In this document: positions 34,727 through 45,198 of the stretch, piece after piece | Layout: the number at the start of each line of letters is the position of its first letter | Numbering within the stretch: position 1 is the first letter of the stretch | DNA from: Actinomycetospora termitidis | GTDB taxonomy: Bacteria > Actinomycetota > Actinomycetes > Mycobacteriales > Pseudonocardiaceae | Assembly (NCBI RefSeq): GCF_030286555.1 | Contig: NZ_JASVWF010000002.1 | Location: 930,001-994,000, forward strand | Length of the DNA stretch: 64,000 bases | Direction of reading: 5' to 3' | Translations under genes and position numbers: made by a program | The notes under the pieces: generated by a model | Seen by the model: the letters and a program-made list of their open reading frames with translations, nothing else | The model's database searches: none | What the model was told of the DNA's origin: nothing

Positions 34727-35650
34727 ATGGACCTGCGGATCTTCACCGAACCGCAGCAGGGCGCCACCTACGACGACCTGCTGCGCGTCGCGCGGTGCGC
34801 GGAGGAGTGCCGCTACGACGGCTTCTTCCGCTCGGACCACTTCCTGGCCATGGGCGACTCGACGGGCCTGCCGGGTCCGACGGACGCGTGGGTCACCCTC
34901 GGCGCCCTGGCCCGGGAGACCTCGACGATCCGCCTCGGCACGCTGATGACCTCGGTCACCTTCCGCCTGCCGGGCCCCCTGGGGGTCGCGGTCTCCCAGG
35001 CCGACCAGATGTCCGGCGGCCGCATCGAGCTCGGCATCGGCACCGGGTGGTACGAGGCGGAGCACCACGCGTACGGCGTGCCCTTCCCGCCGACCGGGGT
35101 GCGCTTCGACATGCTCGCCGAGCAGCTGGAGATCCTCACCGGTGCCTGGGGCACCCCCGTCGGGCAGGCCTTCGACTTCCACGGCGAGCACTACACGTTC
35201 GCCGGGAGCCCGGGGCTGCCCAAGCCGCTGCAGGACCCGTACCCACCGGTGATCGTCGGCGGTTCGGGCCCGCGCCGGACCCCCGCTCTCGCGGCGCGCT
35301 TCGCCGACGAGGTCAACGTGCCGTTCGCGTCGGTGGCCCAGGTCGCCGCCCAGTTCGGACGGGTCCGCGAGGCGTGCGCGGGGATCGGGCGCGACCCGTC
35401 CACGCTGCGGTACTCGACGACCCAGGTGCTGTGCGCGGGGAGCACCGAGACCGACGTCGTCCGGCGGGCCGCCGCGATCGGCCGGGAGCCCGACGAGCTG
35501 CGGGCCCACGGGATCGCCGGCACCGCGGACGAGGTCGCGCGCCGGCTCGAGGAGTTCGCCGCGGTCGGCGTGCAGCGCGTCTACCTGCAGGTGCTCGACC
35601 TCTCCGACCTCGACCACCTGCGGTTCCTGGCCCAGGCCCGCGGCCTCTGA
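34727..35650 (+). CDS. LLM-class F420-dependent oxidoreductase
   Basis: A 307-residue luciferase-like TIM-barrel enzyme that probably uses F420. Features: MDLRIFTEPQQGATYDDLL, YDGFFRSDHFLAMG, DAWVTLGALARETSTIRLGT, SGGRIELGIGTGWYEAEH and PPVIVGGSGPRRTPALAARFADE. The F420 assignment rests on the family type and on the F420 reductase gene in the same window. The ATG at 34727 was chosen because upstream codons have no start support and a TAGGCT hexamer lies at 34711-34716. It is divergent from lipA (44 bases between starts) and convergent with the first CAP gene, with 4 bases between stops. Substrate unknown. Confidence 0.88.
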   Translation: MDLRIFTEPQQGATYDDLLRVARCAEECRYDGFFRSDHFLAMGDSTGLPGPTDAWVTLGALARETSTIRLGTLMTSVTFRLPGPLGVAVSQADQMSGGRIELGIGTGWYEAEHHAYGVPFPPTGVRFDMLAEQLEILTGAWGTPVGQAFDFHGEHYTFAGSPGLPKPLQDPYPPVIVGGSGPRRTPALAARFADEVNVPFASVAQVAAQFGRVREACAGIGRDPSTLRYSTTQVLCAGSTETDVVRRAAAIGREPDELRAHGIAGTADEVARRLEEFAAVGVQRVYLQVLDLSDLDHLRFLAQARGL

Positions 35651-35654
35651 GGGG

Positions 35655-36341
35655 TCACCGCCCGAACTCCTGCACCCAGTGGTCGTCGGACTCGCCGACG
35701 CCGAGGGTGCGGAACGAGCAGTCCAGGATGTTCCGCCGGTGCCCGGGGGAGTTCATCCAGTCGTCCATCACCTCGTCGGCGCTGCTCTGGCCCCGGGCGA
35801 TGTTCTCGCCGCCCGGGGAGTCGTAGCCGGCGGCGCGCACCCGGTCGGAGAACTCGGACCCGTCCGGGCCGGTGTGCGAGAACGTCCCGCTGCGCGCCAT
35901 GAGGGCCGCGTAGTCGGCCGCGGCGCGGTCGAGGGCGCCGTTGCGGGCGACCGGTCCGCACCCGGCGTCGGCGCGGGCGGCATTGACGAGCGCCAGCACC
36001 CGGCCGGCCGGTCCGCTCGCGGCGGCCGGGACCGCGGCGCGCGTGGTGGTGCGCCGGGACGTGGTCGTGGTGGTGGTCGTCCGAGTCGTGGTGGTGGTCG
36101 TCGTGGCCGGTGCGGCGTCCGGCAGGGGCACGGGCGGCACGACGGCGAGCGGCAGGGGGACGGACGGGGCGAGCCGCGGCAGGACGGCGGCGGCGCCCGC
36201 GTCCTGCACGGCCTCGTCCGCCTCGTTCGCGGCGGGCCGCAGGGCGAGGACGGCGACGACCAGGCCCAGCACGACGACGGCCACCCCGGCGCCGAGCGCG
36301 AGTCGGCGGCGGGGTGGCGGTCCGGTGCGGTGATGACCCAC
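35655..36341 (-). CDS. CAP/SCP-domain protein, membrane-anchored, copy 1
   Basis: A 228-residue exported protein. A basic N-terminus and one hydrophobic helix (about 13-35) anchor or export it. A Thr-rich linker (TTTTTTTRTTTTTTT) follows, then a CAP domain from about residue 105: VLALVNAARADAGCGPV, DRAAADYAALMARSGTFSHT, GGENIARGQSSADEVMDDWM, SPGHRRNIL and HWVQEFGR. CAP domains occur in secreted proteins of diverse activity; none can be assigned. The GTG at 36341 is the first good start before the anchor. It is a paralogue of the gene at 36462-36977. Both sit between lipA and lipB. Confidence 0.85.
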   Translation of the reverse strand: MGHHRTGPPPRRRLALGAGVAVVVLGLVVAVLALRPAANEADEAVQDAGAAAVLPRLAPSVPLPLAVVPPVPLPDAAPATTTTTTTRTTTTTTTSRRTTTRAAVPAAASGPAGRVLALVNAARADAGCGPVARNGALDRAAADYAALMARSGTFSHTGPDGSEFSDRVRAAGYDSPGGENIARGQSSADEVMDDWMNSPGHRRNILDCSFRTLGVGESDDHWVQEFGR

Positions 36342-36461
36342 GGCGTCGAACCTGCTGCACGAGGCCAGGTCACGGGAAGGTCACGGGCGGTCGGGGACGA
36401 CGAACGGCGCGCCGGAGCAGCGCGGTCGTCGAGTGGTACGGCCGTTCGGCGCAGTCTCGGA

Positions 36462-36977
36462 TCAGTACCCGAAGTTCTGCACCCAGTAGTTCTTCGTGCC
36501 GGCCAGACCGACACCGATCGTGGTGAACCGGCAGTTGAGGATGTTCGCGCGGTGGCCGGGCGAGTTCATCCAGGCCGTCATGACGGCGGCCGCGTCGCGC
36601 TGGCCCTGGGCGATGTTCTCCCCGCCCGGGCTCGGGTAGCCGGCGGCCTTCATGCGGTCGACGAAGCTCGAACCGTTCACGCCGGTGTGCGAGAAGGTGC
36701 CGGTGGTGTTCATCCAGTCCGCGTGCGCCTGGGCGGACTTCTCGGCGCGCGCGTCCCGGGTCAGCGGCCTGCATCCGGCCTGCTGGCGGTACTGGTTGGT
36801 CAGCGCGACGACCTGCGTGAGCTGGGCCGCCTGGGTCGGGGTCACGGCGGTGGGGGCCGGTGCCGCGGACGCGCTCGGGGCCAGGAGGGCCAGACCTGCG
36901 GCGACGAGAGCGGCGAGGAGTCCGGCCGCCGTGCGCCCGGGCCCCGTCGTCGGGAAGGAGTGCTCGTGGGGGGACAT
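36462..36977 (-). CDS. Secreted CAP/SCP-domain protein, copy 2
   Basis: A 171-residue secreted protein. A signal peptide (GLLAALVAAGLALLAPSASA) is followed by a CAP domain with VVALTNQYRQQAGCRPL, KSAQAHADWMNTTGTFSHTG, SPGGENIAQGQRDAAAVM, MNSPGHRANILNCRFT and NYWVQNFGY. Cys pairs (AGCRPL and LNCRF) could form a disulfide, as in copy 1. The ATG at 36977 places the signal peptide about 16 residues in. The two CAP genes are in the same orientation with 120 bases between them. Role unknown; likely extracellular. Confidence 0.87.
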   Translation of the reverse strand: MSPHEHSFPTTGPGRTAAGLLAALVAAGLALLAPSASAAPAPTAVTPTQAAQLTQVVALTNQYRQQAGCRPLTRDARAEKSAQAHADWMNTTGTFSHTGVNGSSFVDRMKAAGYPSPGGENIAQGQRDAAAVMTAWMNSPGHRANILNCRFTTIGVGLAGTKNYWVQNFGY

Positions 36978-37071
36978 GACTCGACCGTCCGTCGCGGTCT
37001 CGACGCGCACAGCGATTGCTGGACACGGATCGCGACGAACGGTCACCGAAATCTGACCGACGGTGATCAGG

Positions 37072-37806
37072 TCACAGCATCTGAACGGCGACGTTGCCAA
37101 CTTTCAGCGTATCCGTGACCTCCGGACGGACCAGCTGGTGCTCACTCACCGGCAGTTCGCCGGAGAAGGCGGCCAGGACGGCGTCCCGAACGGGGGCACG
37201 GACCTCGTCGACCCCGACCCGACGACCGAGCTCGGCGGTCAGGCTCGTGACCCCCGCGTCGGCGATCCCGCACGGGACGATGGCGCCGAACGCGGCGAGG
37301 TCCGGGTCGGCGTTCAGCGCGAACCCGTGCAGCGTCGTGCCGCGGCTGACCCGCACGCCGATCGCGGCGATCTTGCGCTCCGGACGGCCCGGGGCGGCCG
37401 CCAGCCAGACCCCCGAGCGGCCCTCCACACGTCCGGTCTCCAGACCGAAGCCCGCGCACACCGCGATGAGGGCCTCCTCGAGCCGCCGCACGTGGTCGAC
37501 GACGTCGTAGGGCTGGGCCAGCTGCAGGATCGGGTAGCCGACCAGCTGGCCCGGCCCGTGCCAGGTGATGCGGCCGCCGCGGTCGACATCGACGACGGGG
37601 GTGCCGTCGGCCGGCCGGTCCTCGGGCTGGGTCCGCTTGCCCGCGGTGTAGACGCTCGGGTGCTCGAGCAGCATCAGGACGTCGGGTCCGGTGCCGTCCA
37701 CCCGCGCGGCGTGGTGGGCGCGCTGCTGGTCCCACGCGACGGTGTACTCGACGGTGCCCAGGTCCGTGACCTGCATCGGCTCGCTACTCGCGCGGTGGGA
37801 CCCCAT
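37072..37806 (-). CDS. lipB: Octanoyl-[ACP]:protein N-octanoyltransferase
   Basis: Transfers octanoate from acyl carrier protein to lipoyl domains, the first step of lipoate synthesis. The 244 residues show the LipB set: [42 protein letters not shown] (catalytic Lys) and [12 protein letters not shown] (catalytic Cys). The ATG at 37806 was preferred over 37776 because a TAGCGT hexamer ends 7 bases upstream (37814-37819, minus strand) and the longer N-terminus matches the mycobacterial length. It follows the FAD gene by 23 bases. Confidence 0.95.
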   Translation of the reverse strand: MGSHRASSEPMQVTDLGTVEYTVAWDQQRAHHAARVDGTGPDVLMLLEHPSVYTAGKRTQPEDRPADGTPVVDVDRGGRITWHGPGQLVGYPILQLAQPYDVVDHVRRLEEALIAVCAGFGLETGRVEGRSGVWLAAAPGRPERKIAAIGVRVSRGTTLHGFALNADPDLAAFGAIVPCGIADAGVTSLTAELGRRVGVDEVRAPVRDAVLAAFSGELPVSEHQLVRPEVTDTLKVGNVAVQML

Positions 37807-37829
37807 GAGTCCGACGCTACTCCGGCGAG

Positions 37830-39065
37830 TCAGCCCAGGGACGCCAGCGCCGCCTGTGCGGTGCGACGCCCGGAGACCAGCGCACCCTGCACCGAGGGGG
37901 TGTCGCGGTGGTCGCCCGCCACGAACAACCCCTCGCCGAGGTCCACCGGACGCCGCAGCCCCGACGGGGTCGGAGGCAGGGCGGGCGGGAGGGCGTGCGG
38001 GATCGCGCGGGTGGCGAGGTGCTCCCAGTGCGCGGTGCCCACGCCCCAGATGCGCTCCAGCTCCGCGCGGAGCCGGGGTTCGGGCAGGGGCTCGTCGCCG
38101 AGCACCGTCGACACCACGAGGTGCCGGTGGTCCGGCGAGTACGAGGGCACGGCCGCCGTCAGGACCATCGTGTTGACGATCGGGCCGCCCGTGCCGTCGA
38201 GGTGGAGCAGCCCGCGGCGGGTCGGGGGTGTGTCGGTGACGTGGTAGTGGCTGGTCAGCGCGAACGGCCGGGGCGCCTCGACCCGCCCGCCGAGCAGCGC
38301 CGCGGCGTCGGTGCCCTCGGTGGCCACGATCACCGCACCGGCCCGCACCGGCCCGTCGTCGGTCACGACCCGGCCGGGTGCGACCTCGCGGACCGGTGTC
38401 TCCAGCCGCACCGTGCCGGCCGGCAGCCGCGCGGCGAGGTGGGTGGTCATCGCCCCGATCCCGCGGCCCGGCAGGGTCAGGTCGCCGAGCGCGAAGGTGC
38501 GCCAGAACAGGGAGACGACCCGGGAGGACGTCCGCAGGTCGCCGTCGCCGAGCACCCCGGACAGGAACGGGCGCAGGAAGCGGTCGACGTCCGCGTCGCG
38601 CAGTCCGAATCGCGCGAGGTCCTCGGCGGCCGGGCGCTCCGGGGCGGCGGCCTGGCGCTGCGGCGGGACGAGCACCGACCGGGCCGTGAAGCCCGCGATC
38701 CCGAGCTTGCCGCGCAGCGAGATCAGCCGGGTCAGCGCCGTGCGGGGCAGCCACGTGGGCCGGCGGGCGACGCGGTGCAGCGTCCCGTCCTCCGTGCGCA
38801 CCGCGGCGCCGGGGACGAACGGGTGGAGGTCGAGCGCGGAGAGGTCCACCGCGGCCTTCAGGGCCGGGTAGGAGGTGTTGAGGATCTGGAACCCGCGGTC
38901 GACCAGGAAGCCGTCGACCACGTCCGTGCGTACCCGCCCGCCGACGCCGTCCGAGGCCTCGCACACCAGCACCGAGCGCCCGGAGCGCGCCACCGTCCGG
39001 GCGGCGTTCAGACCCGCGAGGCCCGCACCGACGACGAGGACGTCGACCCGGTCGGGCAGGCTCAT
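37830..39065 (-). CDS. FAD-dependent amine oxidase/phytoene desaturase-like protein
   Basis: A 411-residue flavoprotein. The N-terminal dinucleotide motif is [18 protein letters not shown] followed by [13 protein letters not shown], typical of the monoamine oxidase/protoporphyrinogen oxidase/carotenoid desaturase group. The C-terminal FAD motif is [21 protein letters not shown]. The ATG at 39065 overlaps the stop of the TIGR01777 gene (ATGA), so the two are translationally coupled. The substrate is unknown; no carotenoid or heme gene is next to it, and the position between dlaT and lipB suggests only operon membership. Confidence 0.85.
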   Translation of the reverse strand: MSLPDRVDVLVVGAGLAGLNAARTVARSGRSVLVCEASDGVGGRVRTDVVDGFLVDRGFQILNTSYPALKAAVDLSALDLHPFVPGAAVRTEDGTLHRVARRPTWLPRTALTRLISLRGKLGIAGFTARSVLVPPQRQAAAPERPAAEDLARFGLRDADVDRFLRPFLSGVLGDGDLRTSSRVVSLFWRTFALGDLTLPGRGIGAMTTHLAARLPAGTVRLETPVREVAPGRVVTDDGPVRAGAVIVATEGTDAAALLGGRVEAPRPFALTSHYHVTDTPPTRRGLLHLDGTGGPIVNTMVLTAAVPSYSPDHRHLVVSTVLGDEPLPEPRLRAELERIWGVGTAHWEHLATRAIPHALPPALPPTPSGLRRPVDLGEGLFVAGDHRDTPSVQGALVSGRRTAQAALASLG

Positions 39066-39949
39066 TCCAGCACCGCGGACAGTGCGGCCTGCAGGGTCTG
39101 GTGCTGGAACGTGTAGCCCTGCTCCTCGAGCACACCGGGCATCACCCGCTGGCTGACCAGGACGCCCTCGTCGGCGAACTCCCCGAGCACCGCGCGCATC
39201 GCGAAGCCCGGGACGAGCCACGGCGCCGGCCGGTGCATCGTCGAGGCCAGCACGCGGGTGAACTCGGCGTTGGTCACGGGCGCGGGACCGGTCGCGTTCA
39301 GCGGGCCGGAGACCGTGTCGTGCTCGAGGGCGTGGGTGATCGCGCCGACCTCGTCGTCCAGCGAGATCCACGGCCAGTACTGCTCGCCGGAGCCGAGCTT
39401 GCCGCCCAGGCCGAACTGGAAGATCGGCTTGATGCGGCCCATCAGCCCGCCCGAGTGGGAGAGCACGAGCCCGGTGCGGATCGTCACGACGCGGGCGCCG
39501 GCCTCCGTCGCGGGCGCCGCGGCGTTCTCCCAGTCGCGGCACAGGTCGGCGAGGAAGCCCCGGCCGCGCGCCCCGGTCTCGTCGACCGCGACCTGGCCGG
39601 TGTCGCCGTAGAACCCGACCGCCGACCCGCTGACCAGCACCGGGATGCCGTGCGCCGCGACGGCGCGGGCCAGCACGTCGGTGGGGATCGTGCGGCTGTC
39701 GCGCAGCTCCTGCTTGCGTGCGCCCGACCAGCGCTTGTCGCCGATCCCGGCGCCGGACAGGTTGATCACGGCATCGGCACCGTCGAGGGCCCCGTCGTCG
39801 ATCCGTCCCGACGGCGGGTCCCAACCCCGCTCGTCGGGAGCCTGCGGGGTGCGCCGCACCAGGCGGATCACCTCGTGGCCCCGACCGCGCAGGTGGGGCA
39901 CCAGGGCGGTGCCGATGAGTCCGGACGAACCGGAGATGACGACGCGCAT
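39062..39949 (-). CDS. TIGR01777-family NAD(P)-binding epimerase-like protein
   Basis: A 295-residue protein of the SDR39U1/YfcH group of atypical short-chain dehydrogenases. It has [18 protein letters not shown] (Gly-rich motif), [29 protein letters not shown] in place of the usual YxxxK pattern, [22 protein letters not shown] and [12 protein letters not shown]. The last part is the family's conserved C-terminal DUF1731-like region. No catalytic role is established for this family. The ATG at 39949 starts at the nucleotide-binding motif. The gene overlaps the FAD gene by 4 bases. In M. tuberculosis Rv2216 lies between dlaT and lipB, as here. Confidence 0.9.
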   Translation of the reverse strand: MRVVISGSSGLIGTALVPHLRGRGHEVIRLVRRTPQAPDERGWDPPSGRIDDGALDGADAVINLSGAGIGDKRWSGARKQELRDSRTIPTDVLARAVAAHGIPVLVSGSAVGFYGDTGQVAVDETGARGRGFLADLCRDWENAAAPATEAGARVVTIRTGLVLSHSGGLMGRIKPIFQFGLGGKLGSGEQYWPWISLDDEVGAITHALEHDTVSGPLNATGPAPVTNAEFTRVLASTMHRPAPWLVPGFAMRAVLGEFADEGVLVSQRVMPGVLEEQGYTFQHQTLQAALSAVLE

Positions 39950-40040
39950 GGGAGTGATCGTCGCGGAGTCGCTGCGGCCGCGCGACCCGGGAACGCTGTC
40001 CGGTTCGTCCGGCGGGTTCGTCGCGGTGCGCCGCCGATGT

Positions 40041-40063
40041 CGAGCGAGGGGCCCCCTCGGTCG
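40041..40063. repeat. GAGGG-type palindrome, family of the 30.2 kb element
   Basis: CGAGCGAGGG (40041-40050) pairs with CCCTCGGTCG (40054-40063) with one mismatch. The form is the same as at 30248-30274 and at 40119-40168. Confidence 0.55.
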
Positions 40064-40119
40064 GGTAGACGGGCCGTGGGCGCCCTTCACCAGGTGCGGC
40101 CGCCCCTCGCCGGAACGAG

Positions 40120-40164
40120 CGAAGGGCCCCTTCGCGCGATCTATTAGCGCGAAGGGGCCCTTCG
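40120..40164 (-). terminator. Nested palindrome, probable sucB terminator
   Basis: CGAAGGGCCCCTTCGCGC (40120-40137) and GCGCGAAGGGGCCCTTCG (40147-40164) are perfect 18-bp reverse complements with a 9-base AT-rich loop (GATCTATTA). Each arm is also nearly self-complementary. It lies 20 bases beyond the sucB stop. Confidence 0.85.
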
Positions 40165-40184
40165 GTCGAACCGTGGCCCGGGAG

Positions 40185-42134
40185 CTAGACGAGCCCGAGG
40201 TCCGCCTCGAACGCGCCCGCCTCCAGGCGTGCCTTCACCGAACCCAGGAACCGGGCGGCGTCGGCGCCGTCGACGATCCGGTGGTCGTAGGACAGGCAGA
40301 GGTAGAGCGTCGACCGGATCGCGATCGACTCGCCGCCCTCGCTGTCGGTGACCACGACCGGCTTCTTGACGACGGCCCCGGTGCCGAGGATGCCGACCTG
40401 CGGCTGGTTGATGATCGGGGTGTCGATCAGCGCGCCGCGCGAGCCGGTGTTGGTGATCGTGAACGTGCCGCCGGAGAGCTCGTCCGGGGAGATCTTGTTG
40501 TCCCGGGTCCGCTGGGCGACGTCGGCGATCTTGCGGGCCAGCCCGCCGAGGTTGAGGTCCCCGGCGTCGTGGATGACCGGCACGATCAGCCCGGCGGGGG
40601 AGTCCACGGCGATCCCGAGGTGCTCGGAGCCGTGGTAGGTGACCTCGCCCTTCTCGGTGTCGATCTGCGAGTTGACCTGCGGATGCGCCTTCAGCGCCTC
40701 GACCGTGGCCAGCGCCATGAACGGCAGGAACGACAGCTTCACGCCCTCGCGGCGCTCGAAGTCGGCCTTCGCCCGGTCGCGCAGGCGCGCGATCCGGGTG
40801 ACGTCGGCCTCGACGACCGTCGTGAGCTGCGCGGAGGTCTGCAGCGACTCCACCATGCGCTTGGCGATGGTGGCCCGGCGCCGCGAGAGCTTCTGCGTGG
40901 TGCCGCGGAGGCCGGACTCGTCGGGCTTCGGGATGCTCGCCCCGGCGTCGGCCGGCTTCTGCACCTCGCCGCCGTGCACCGCGCCCTGCGAGCCGTCGGC
41001 CGGGGTCGCGGCCGACTGACCCGCCGACGGCGCGGCCGAGGCCTGCCGCTGCTTGGCCTGGTCGGCCTCGTCCGCCGCGGCGACGACGTCCTGCTTGCGG
41101 ATCCGACCGCCGACCCCGGTGCCCGAGACCGACGACAGGTCGATCCCACGCTCCTGGGCGAGCTTGCGCACCAGCGGCGTGACGTACGGAGATCCGGCCG
41201 CCTCGCCGCCGCCGGTGCCGTTCGACGGTGCCCCGCCGGACTGCAGCGCCCCGGCGTTCGCGGGGCCGCTCGCCCCGGCCGGCTGCTCGGTCTCGTGCGA
41301 GACGTAGTCGTCGGCGCCGGACGCGGCCACCGCGCCGCCCGAGCTCTCGGCCGTGTTCGAGCCGTCCGAGGCGGCGGGCTGCGCCGCGGGCTCCGGCTGC
41401 TGCTGCTCCTGCTGCGGCTCGGGCTCCGGCTGCGACGGGGCCTCGGCCGGCGCGGACCCGCCGCCGGAGGAGGACGCCCCGGACCCGTCGCCGACGACGG
41501 CGAGCGCGCCGCCGACCTCGACGGTGTCGTCCTCGTTCGCCCGGATCTCGAGCAGCGTGCCCGCGACCGGCGAGGGGATCTCGGTGTCGACCTTGTCCGT
41601 CGAGACCTCGAGCAGCGGCTCGTCGACCTCGACGGAGTCGCCGACCTGCTTGAGCCAGCGGGTGATCGTGCCCTCGGTCACCGACTCGCCCAGCGCCGGC
41701 ATCTCGATGGTCGTGCCCGAGCCACCCGACGAGCCGGACCCACCGGAGCTGCCGCCCGACGACTGCGCGGCCGGCTGCGGCTCGGGCTCGGCCTGCTGCG
41801 GCTCGGGCTCGGGCTCGGATTCCGGCTCGGGCTCCGGCGCGGCCTGTTCCTCGGCCTGCCCGCCCGCGGAGCCTCCGGAGTCGCCACCGCCGCCGGACCC
41901 GTCACCGATCACGGCGAGGTCGCCGCCGATCTCCACGGTGTCGTCCTCGTTCGCGACGATGCGCTCGAGGACACCCGCCTGCGGCGAGGGGATCTCGGTG
42001 TCGACCTTGTCCGTCGACACCTCCAGCAGGGGCTCGTCGACCTCGACGTGGTCGCCCTCCTGCTTCAGCCACCGGGTGATGGTGCCCTCGGTGACGCTCT
42101 CGCCGAGAGCAGGCATCTGGACGGTGTAGGCCAT
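40185..42134 (-). CDS. sucB: Dihydrolipoamide acyltransferase E2 with two lipoyl domains
   Basis: E2 core of 2-oxoacid dehydrogenase complexes. In actinobacteria the protein in this locus (DlaT in M. tuberculosis) serves pyruvate dehydrogenase, so the symbol sucB follows sequence annotation habit only. The 649 residues show two almost identical lipoyl domains with Lys43 and Lys181 in [10 protein letters not shown]. Flexible Ala/Pro/Glu/Gln linkers follow. A peripheral subunit-binding domain lies at about 317-355 ([21 protein letters not shown]). The catalytic domain ends in [15 protein letters not shown] (His and Asp). An AAGGAG site lies upstream of the ATG at 42134. E1 genes are not in the window. 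Confidence 0.95.
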   Translation of the reverse strand: MAYTVQMPALGESVTEGTITRWLKQEGDHVEVDEPLLEVSTDKVDTEIPSPQAGVLERIVANEDDTVEIGGDLAVIGDGSGGGGDSGGSAGGQAEEQAAPEPEPESEPEPEPQQAEPEPQPAAQSSGGSSGGSGSSGGSGTTIEMPALGESVTEGTITRWLKQVGDSVEVDEPLLEVSTDKVDTEIPSPVAGTLLEIRANEDDTVEVGGALAVVGDGSGASSSGGGSAPAEAPSQPEPEPQQEQQQPEPAAQPAASDGSNTAESSGGAVAASGADDYVSHETEQPAGASGPANAGALQSGGAPSNGTGGGEAAGSPYVTPLVRKLAQERGIDLSSVSGTGVGGRIRKQDVVAAADEADQAKQRQASAAPSAGQSAATPADGSQGAVHGGEVQKPADAGASIPKPDESGLRGTTQKLSRRRATIAKRMVESLQTSAQLTTVVEADVTRIARLRDRAKADFERREGVKLSFLPFMALATVEALKAHPQVNSQIDTEKGEVTYHGSEHLGIAVDSPAGLIVPVIHDAGDLNLGGLARKIADVAQRTRDNKISPDELSGGTFTITNTGSRGALIDTPIINQPQVGILGTGAVVKKPVVVTDSEGGESIAIRSTLYLCLSYDHRIVDGADAARFLGSVKARLEAGAFEADLGLV

Positions 42135-42170
42135 CGTGCTCGGTACTCCTTGTCAGGCGTGGTGGGCGGG

Positions 42171-43553
42171 TCAGCCGTGCGCGTGCAGGGGCTTGCCGGC
42201 CAGCGCCAGGTGCGCCTCGCCGAAGGCCTCGTTCTGCGTCGGGTGCGCGTGGATCAGGTTCGCGACCTCGACCGGGAGAGCCTCCCAGTTGTAGACCAGC
42301 TGCGCCTCGCCGACGAGCTCGCCGATGCGGGCGCCGATCATGTGCACGCCGACCACGGGCGAGTCGTCGCCCGTGCCGCCCTTGACCAGCTTGATCGCCC
42401 CGGCGGTGCGCAGGATCTGCGACTTGCCGTTGCCGGCGAGGTCGTAGGTCATCGTCGCCACCTCGCCGTAGGCCTCCTTGGCCTGGGCCTCGGTCAGACC
42501 CACCGACGCGATCTCGGGCTCGCAGTAGGTGACCCGCGGGATGCCCTTCTCGTCGATCACCGGCGGGTTGAGCCCGGCGATCTCCTCGGCGACGAAGATG
42601 CCCTGCTGGAACCCGCGGTGCGCGAGCTGCAGGCCCGGGACGATGTCGCCGACCGCGTAGACCGACCCGACCCCGGTGCGCAGCCGCTCGTCGGTGCGCA
42701 CGAACCCGCGGTCGAGGGTGACGCCCTGCTCCTCGTAGCCGAGGTCGGCGGTGTTCGGGCCGCGGCCGACCGCGACCAGCAGCAGGTCGGCCTCGATCTG
42801 CTCGCCGTTCTCCAGGCTGATCGTCACCGCGTCCGCGGACTGCTCGACGCCGGTGAACTTCGTGCCGATCTTGAAGGCGATCTTGCGCTTGCGGAACTGG
42901 CGCTCGAGGGACTTGGAGAGGAACTCGTCCTCGTTGGGCACCAGGTGGGGCAGCGCCTCGACGATCGTGACCTCGGAGCCGAAGGACTTCCAGACGCTCG
43001 CGAACTCGCAGCCGATGACCCCGCCGCCGAGCACCACGACCCGCTGGGGCACGTAGTCCAGGTTGATCGCCTCCGTGGAGGTGATCACCCGACCGCCGAG
43101 CTCGAGGCCGGGCAGGGTCTTGGAGTACGAGCCGGACGCGAGGACGACGTTCCGGCCGGTGTAGCGCTGGCCGTCGACCTCGACGGTGTCCTGCCCGACG
43201 AGCCGGCCGTGGCCCTCGATCATCGTCACCTTGCGGGACTTGATCAGCCCCTGCAGGCCCTTGTACAGCTTCGAGACGACGCCGTCCTTGTAGGAGTTCA
43301 CCCCGGACATGTCGATGCCCGACAAGGAGCTCTTGACGCCGATCTCCTCGCCCTCGCGGGCGTTGTCGGCGACCTCGGCGGCGTGCAGCAGCGCCTTGGT
43401 CGGGATGCAGCCCCGGTGCAGGCAGGTGCCCCCGAGCTTGTCCTGCTCCACGAGGGCGACCGAGAGGCCCAGTTGCGCCGCGCGCAGCGCGCAGGCGTAA
43501 CCGCCCGAGCCCCCGCCCAGGATGAGGACGTCGTAGGTGTCGCTCTCGCTCAA
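42171..43553 (-). CDS. lpdA: Dihydrolipoyl dehydrogenase (E3)
   Basis: FAD-dependent disulfide oxidoreductase that reoxidises lipoyl groups of E2 and glycine-cleavage H protein with NAD+. The 460 residues show LILGGGSGGYACALRAA (FAD motif), GGTCLHRGCIPTKAL (redox-active Cys pair), VVLGGGVIGCEFASVW (NAD motif), YAVGDIVPGLQLAH and the C-terminal HPTQNEAFGEA with the catalytic His/Glu. I chose the TTG at 43553: GGGAGAAG lies just before it and the protein then begins LSESDTYDVLIL; no ATG or GTG fits as well. It precedes sucB by 36 bases, an E3-E2 operon; in M. tuberculosis lpdC is elsewhere. Confidence 0.95.
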   Translation of the reverse strand: MSESDTYDVLILGGGSGGYACALRAAQLGLSVALVEQDKLGGTCLHRGCIPTKALLHAAEVADNAREGEEIGVKSSLSGIDMSGVNSYKDGVVSKLYKGLQGLIKSRKVTMIEGHGRLVGQDTVEVDGQRYTGRNVVLASGSYSKTLPGLELGGRVITSTEAINLDYVPQRVVVLGGGVIGCEFASVWKSFGSEVTIVEALPHLVPNEDEFLSKSLERQFRKRKIAFKIGTKFTGVEQSADAVTISLENGEQIEADLLLVAVGRGPNTADLGYEEQGVTLDRGFVRTDERLRTGVGSVYAVGDIVPGLQLAHRGFQQGIFVAEEIAGLNPPVIDEKGIPRVTYCEPEIASVGLTEAQAKEAYGEVATMTYDLAGNGKSQILRTAGAIKLVKGGTGDDSPVVGVHMIGARIGELVGEAQLVYNWEALPVEVANLIHAHPTQNEAFGEAHLALAGKPLHAHG

Positions 43554-43641
43554 CTCACTTCTCCCGCGTCGGCGTGTGACGTGCGGTCTTCCCGCTCTCC
43601 ATCCTTCCACCGCGGGCAAACCGTTCGACGAGGTGATCGTC

Positions 43642-45198
43642 TCAGCCCTCCCGGGCCACCTCGGACAGGACGGCGGTGAGGGTGCGCACCGGCATCCCGG
43701 TGCCGCCGCGCGGCGTGTAGCCGTGCGGGCCGCCGGTGTTGAAGGCGGGCCCCGCGACGTCGACGTGCGCCCACGGCACGCCCTCGGCGACGAACTCGCG
43801 CAGGAACAGCCCCGCCGCGAGCATCCCGCCGAAGCGGTGGTTGGTGACGTTGGCGATGTCGGCGACCCGGGAGTCCAGGTCGCCGCGCAGCTCCTCGGGC
43901 AGCGGCATCGACCAGGCGCCCTCGCCCACGGACGTCGCGGCCAGCGTCACCCGGTCGCGGAACGCCTCGGCGCCCATCACCCCGGCGGTGCGCGCACCGA
44001 GCGCGACGGTCTGCGCGCCGGTCAGGGTGGAGGTCTCGACGAGGTAGTCCGGGTGGTCCTCGCACGCGCGCACGATCGCGTCGGCCAGGATCAGCCGGCC
44101 CTCGGCGTCGGTGTTGAGGACCTCGACGGTCTTCCCGCCGTACATCGTCAGCACGTCGCCCGGCCGGTACGCGGTGCCCGAGGGCATGTTCTCGGCCATC
44201 GGCACCGTCGCGGTGACGTTCACCGCGAGGCCCAGCTCCGCGGCCAGGCAGACGGTGGCCACGACGCACGCCGCCCCGGACATGTCCGAGGTCATGTGGT
44301 CCATGTTCGCGGCCGGCTTGATCGAGATGCCGCCGGTGTCGAACGTGATGCCCTTGCCGACGAGGGCCACGGTGCGCGTGGCGTCCGGGTGGGTGTGGGT
44401 CAGCCGGACCAGCCGCGGCGGCCGCGAGGAGCCGCCGCCGACGCCCAGCACGCCGCCGTAGCCGCCCTCGGCGAGCTGCGACTCGTCGAGGACCTCCACG
44501 CCGACCCCGACGGTCCCGGCCAGCTCGCCGGCCCGGCGGGCGAACTCGGCCGGGTACAGGTCGTTCGGCGGGGTGTTGATCAGATCACGTGCCGCGCAGA
44601 CCGCCCGGGCGGTCATCGCGGCGTCGGCGAGCACCGCGCGCTCCCGCTCGGGCGCCCCGCCGCTGCCGCCGGGCGCGCCGAGGAAGTACACCGACCGGGT
44701 CGGCTCGTCGTCGGCCGAGCGGTACTCGGTGAAGGAGTAGGCGCCGAGCACGGTGCCCTCCACCGCGGCCGCGAGGTCGAGCCCGGAGAGCGTGGTGCCG
44801 ACGGTGGTCGCGGCGCGCGGCAGCGCCCGCGCGGCGGCACCGGAGGCCCGGCGCACCTGCTCGGCGAGGTCCGGTGCGCCCTGCAGGCCCGCGGGCGGCG
44901 ACTCCGGTCCGAGCCCGACCGCGAGCAGCAGGGGAGCGGTGATCGCGCCCCGCGTCGGGATCTTCACGACCTCCTCGGCCTTGCCGGTGGCCCCCGTCAG
45001 CGCGAGCAGCGCGGCCAGCTCGCCCCCGAACGCGCTCTCCACGCCCTGGACGTCGACGAGCACGGGCACGACCGGCTCGTCGCCGGCCGCGTCCTCGTCG
45101 CCCGGCGCGACGCCGGGCCGCATGCCGACCACGAGGACGTCCACGACCGCGGCGGCCGCCGCGGCGTCGCTGATCTCGAGCTCGGGCGGGGTGCTCAC
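43642..45198 (-). CDS. pepA: Leucyl aminopeptidase (M17)
   Basis: Cytoplasmic hexameric metallo-aminopeptidase of 518 residues that removes N-terminal amino acids and recycles peptides. The metal and catalytic motifs are [16 protein letters not shown] (Lys and Asp), [12 protein letters not shown] (Asp) and [12 protein letters not shown] (Asp and Glu with the catalytic Arg). The N-terminal ~180 residues form the usual non-catalytic domain. The GTG at 45198 is the start consistent with [11 protein letters not shown]. The promoter region is shared with the divergent gcvT gene, with a TAGCAT hexamer at 45247-45252 on the minus strand. Corresponds to pepB/Rv2213. Confidence 0.95.
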   Translation of the reverse strand: MSTPPELEISDAAAAAAVVDVLVVGMRPGVAPGDEDAAGDEPVVPVLVDVQGVESAFGGELAALLALTGATGKAEEVVKIPTRGAITAPLLLAVGLGPESPPAGLQGAPDLAEQVRRASGAAARALPRAATTVGTTLSGLDLAAAVEGTVLGAYSFTEYRSADDEPTRSVYFLGAPGGSGGAPERERAVLADAAMTARAVCAARDLINTPPNDLYPAEFARRAGELAGTVGVGVEVLDESQLAEGGYGGVLGVGGGSSRPPRLVRLTHTHPDATRTVALVGKGITFDTGGISIKPAANMDHMTSDMSGAACVVATVCLAAELGLAVNVTATVPMAENMPSGTAYRPGDVLTMYGGKTVEVLNTDAEGRLILADAIVRACEDHPDYLVETSTLTGAQTVALGARTAGVMGAEAFRDRVTLAATSVGEGAWSMPLPEELRGDLDSRVADIANVTNHRFGGMLAAGLFLREFVAEGVPWAHVDVAGPAFNTGGPHGYTPRGGTGMPVRTLTAVLSEVAREG

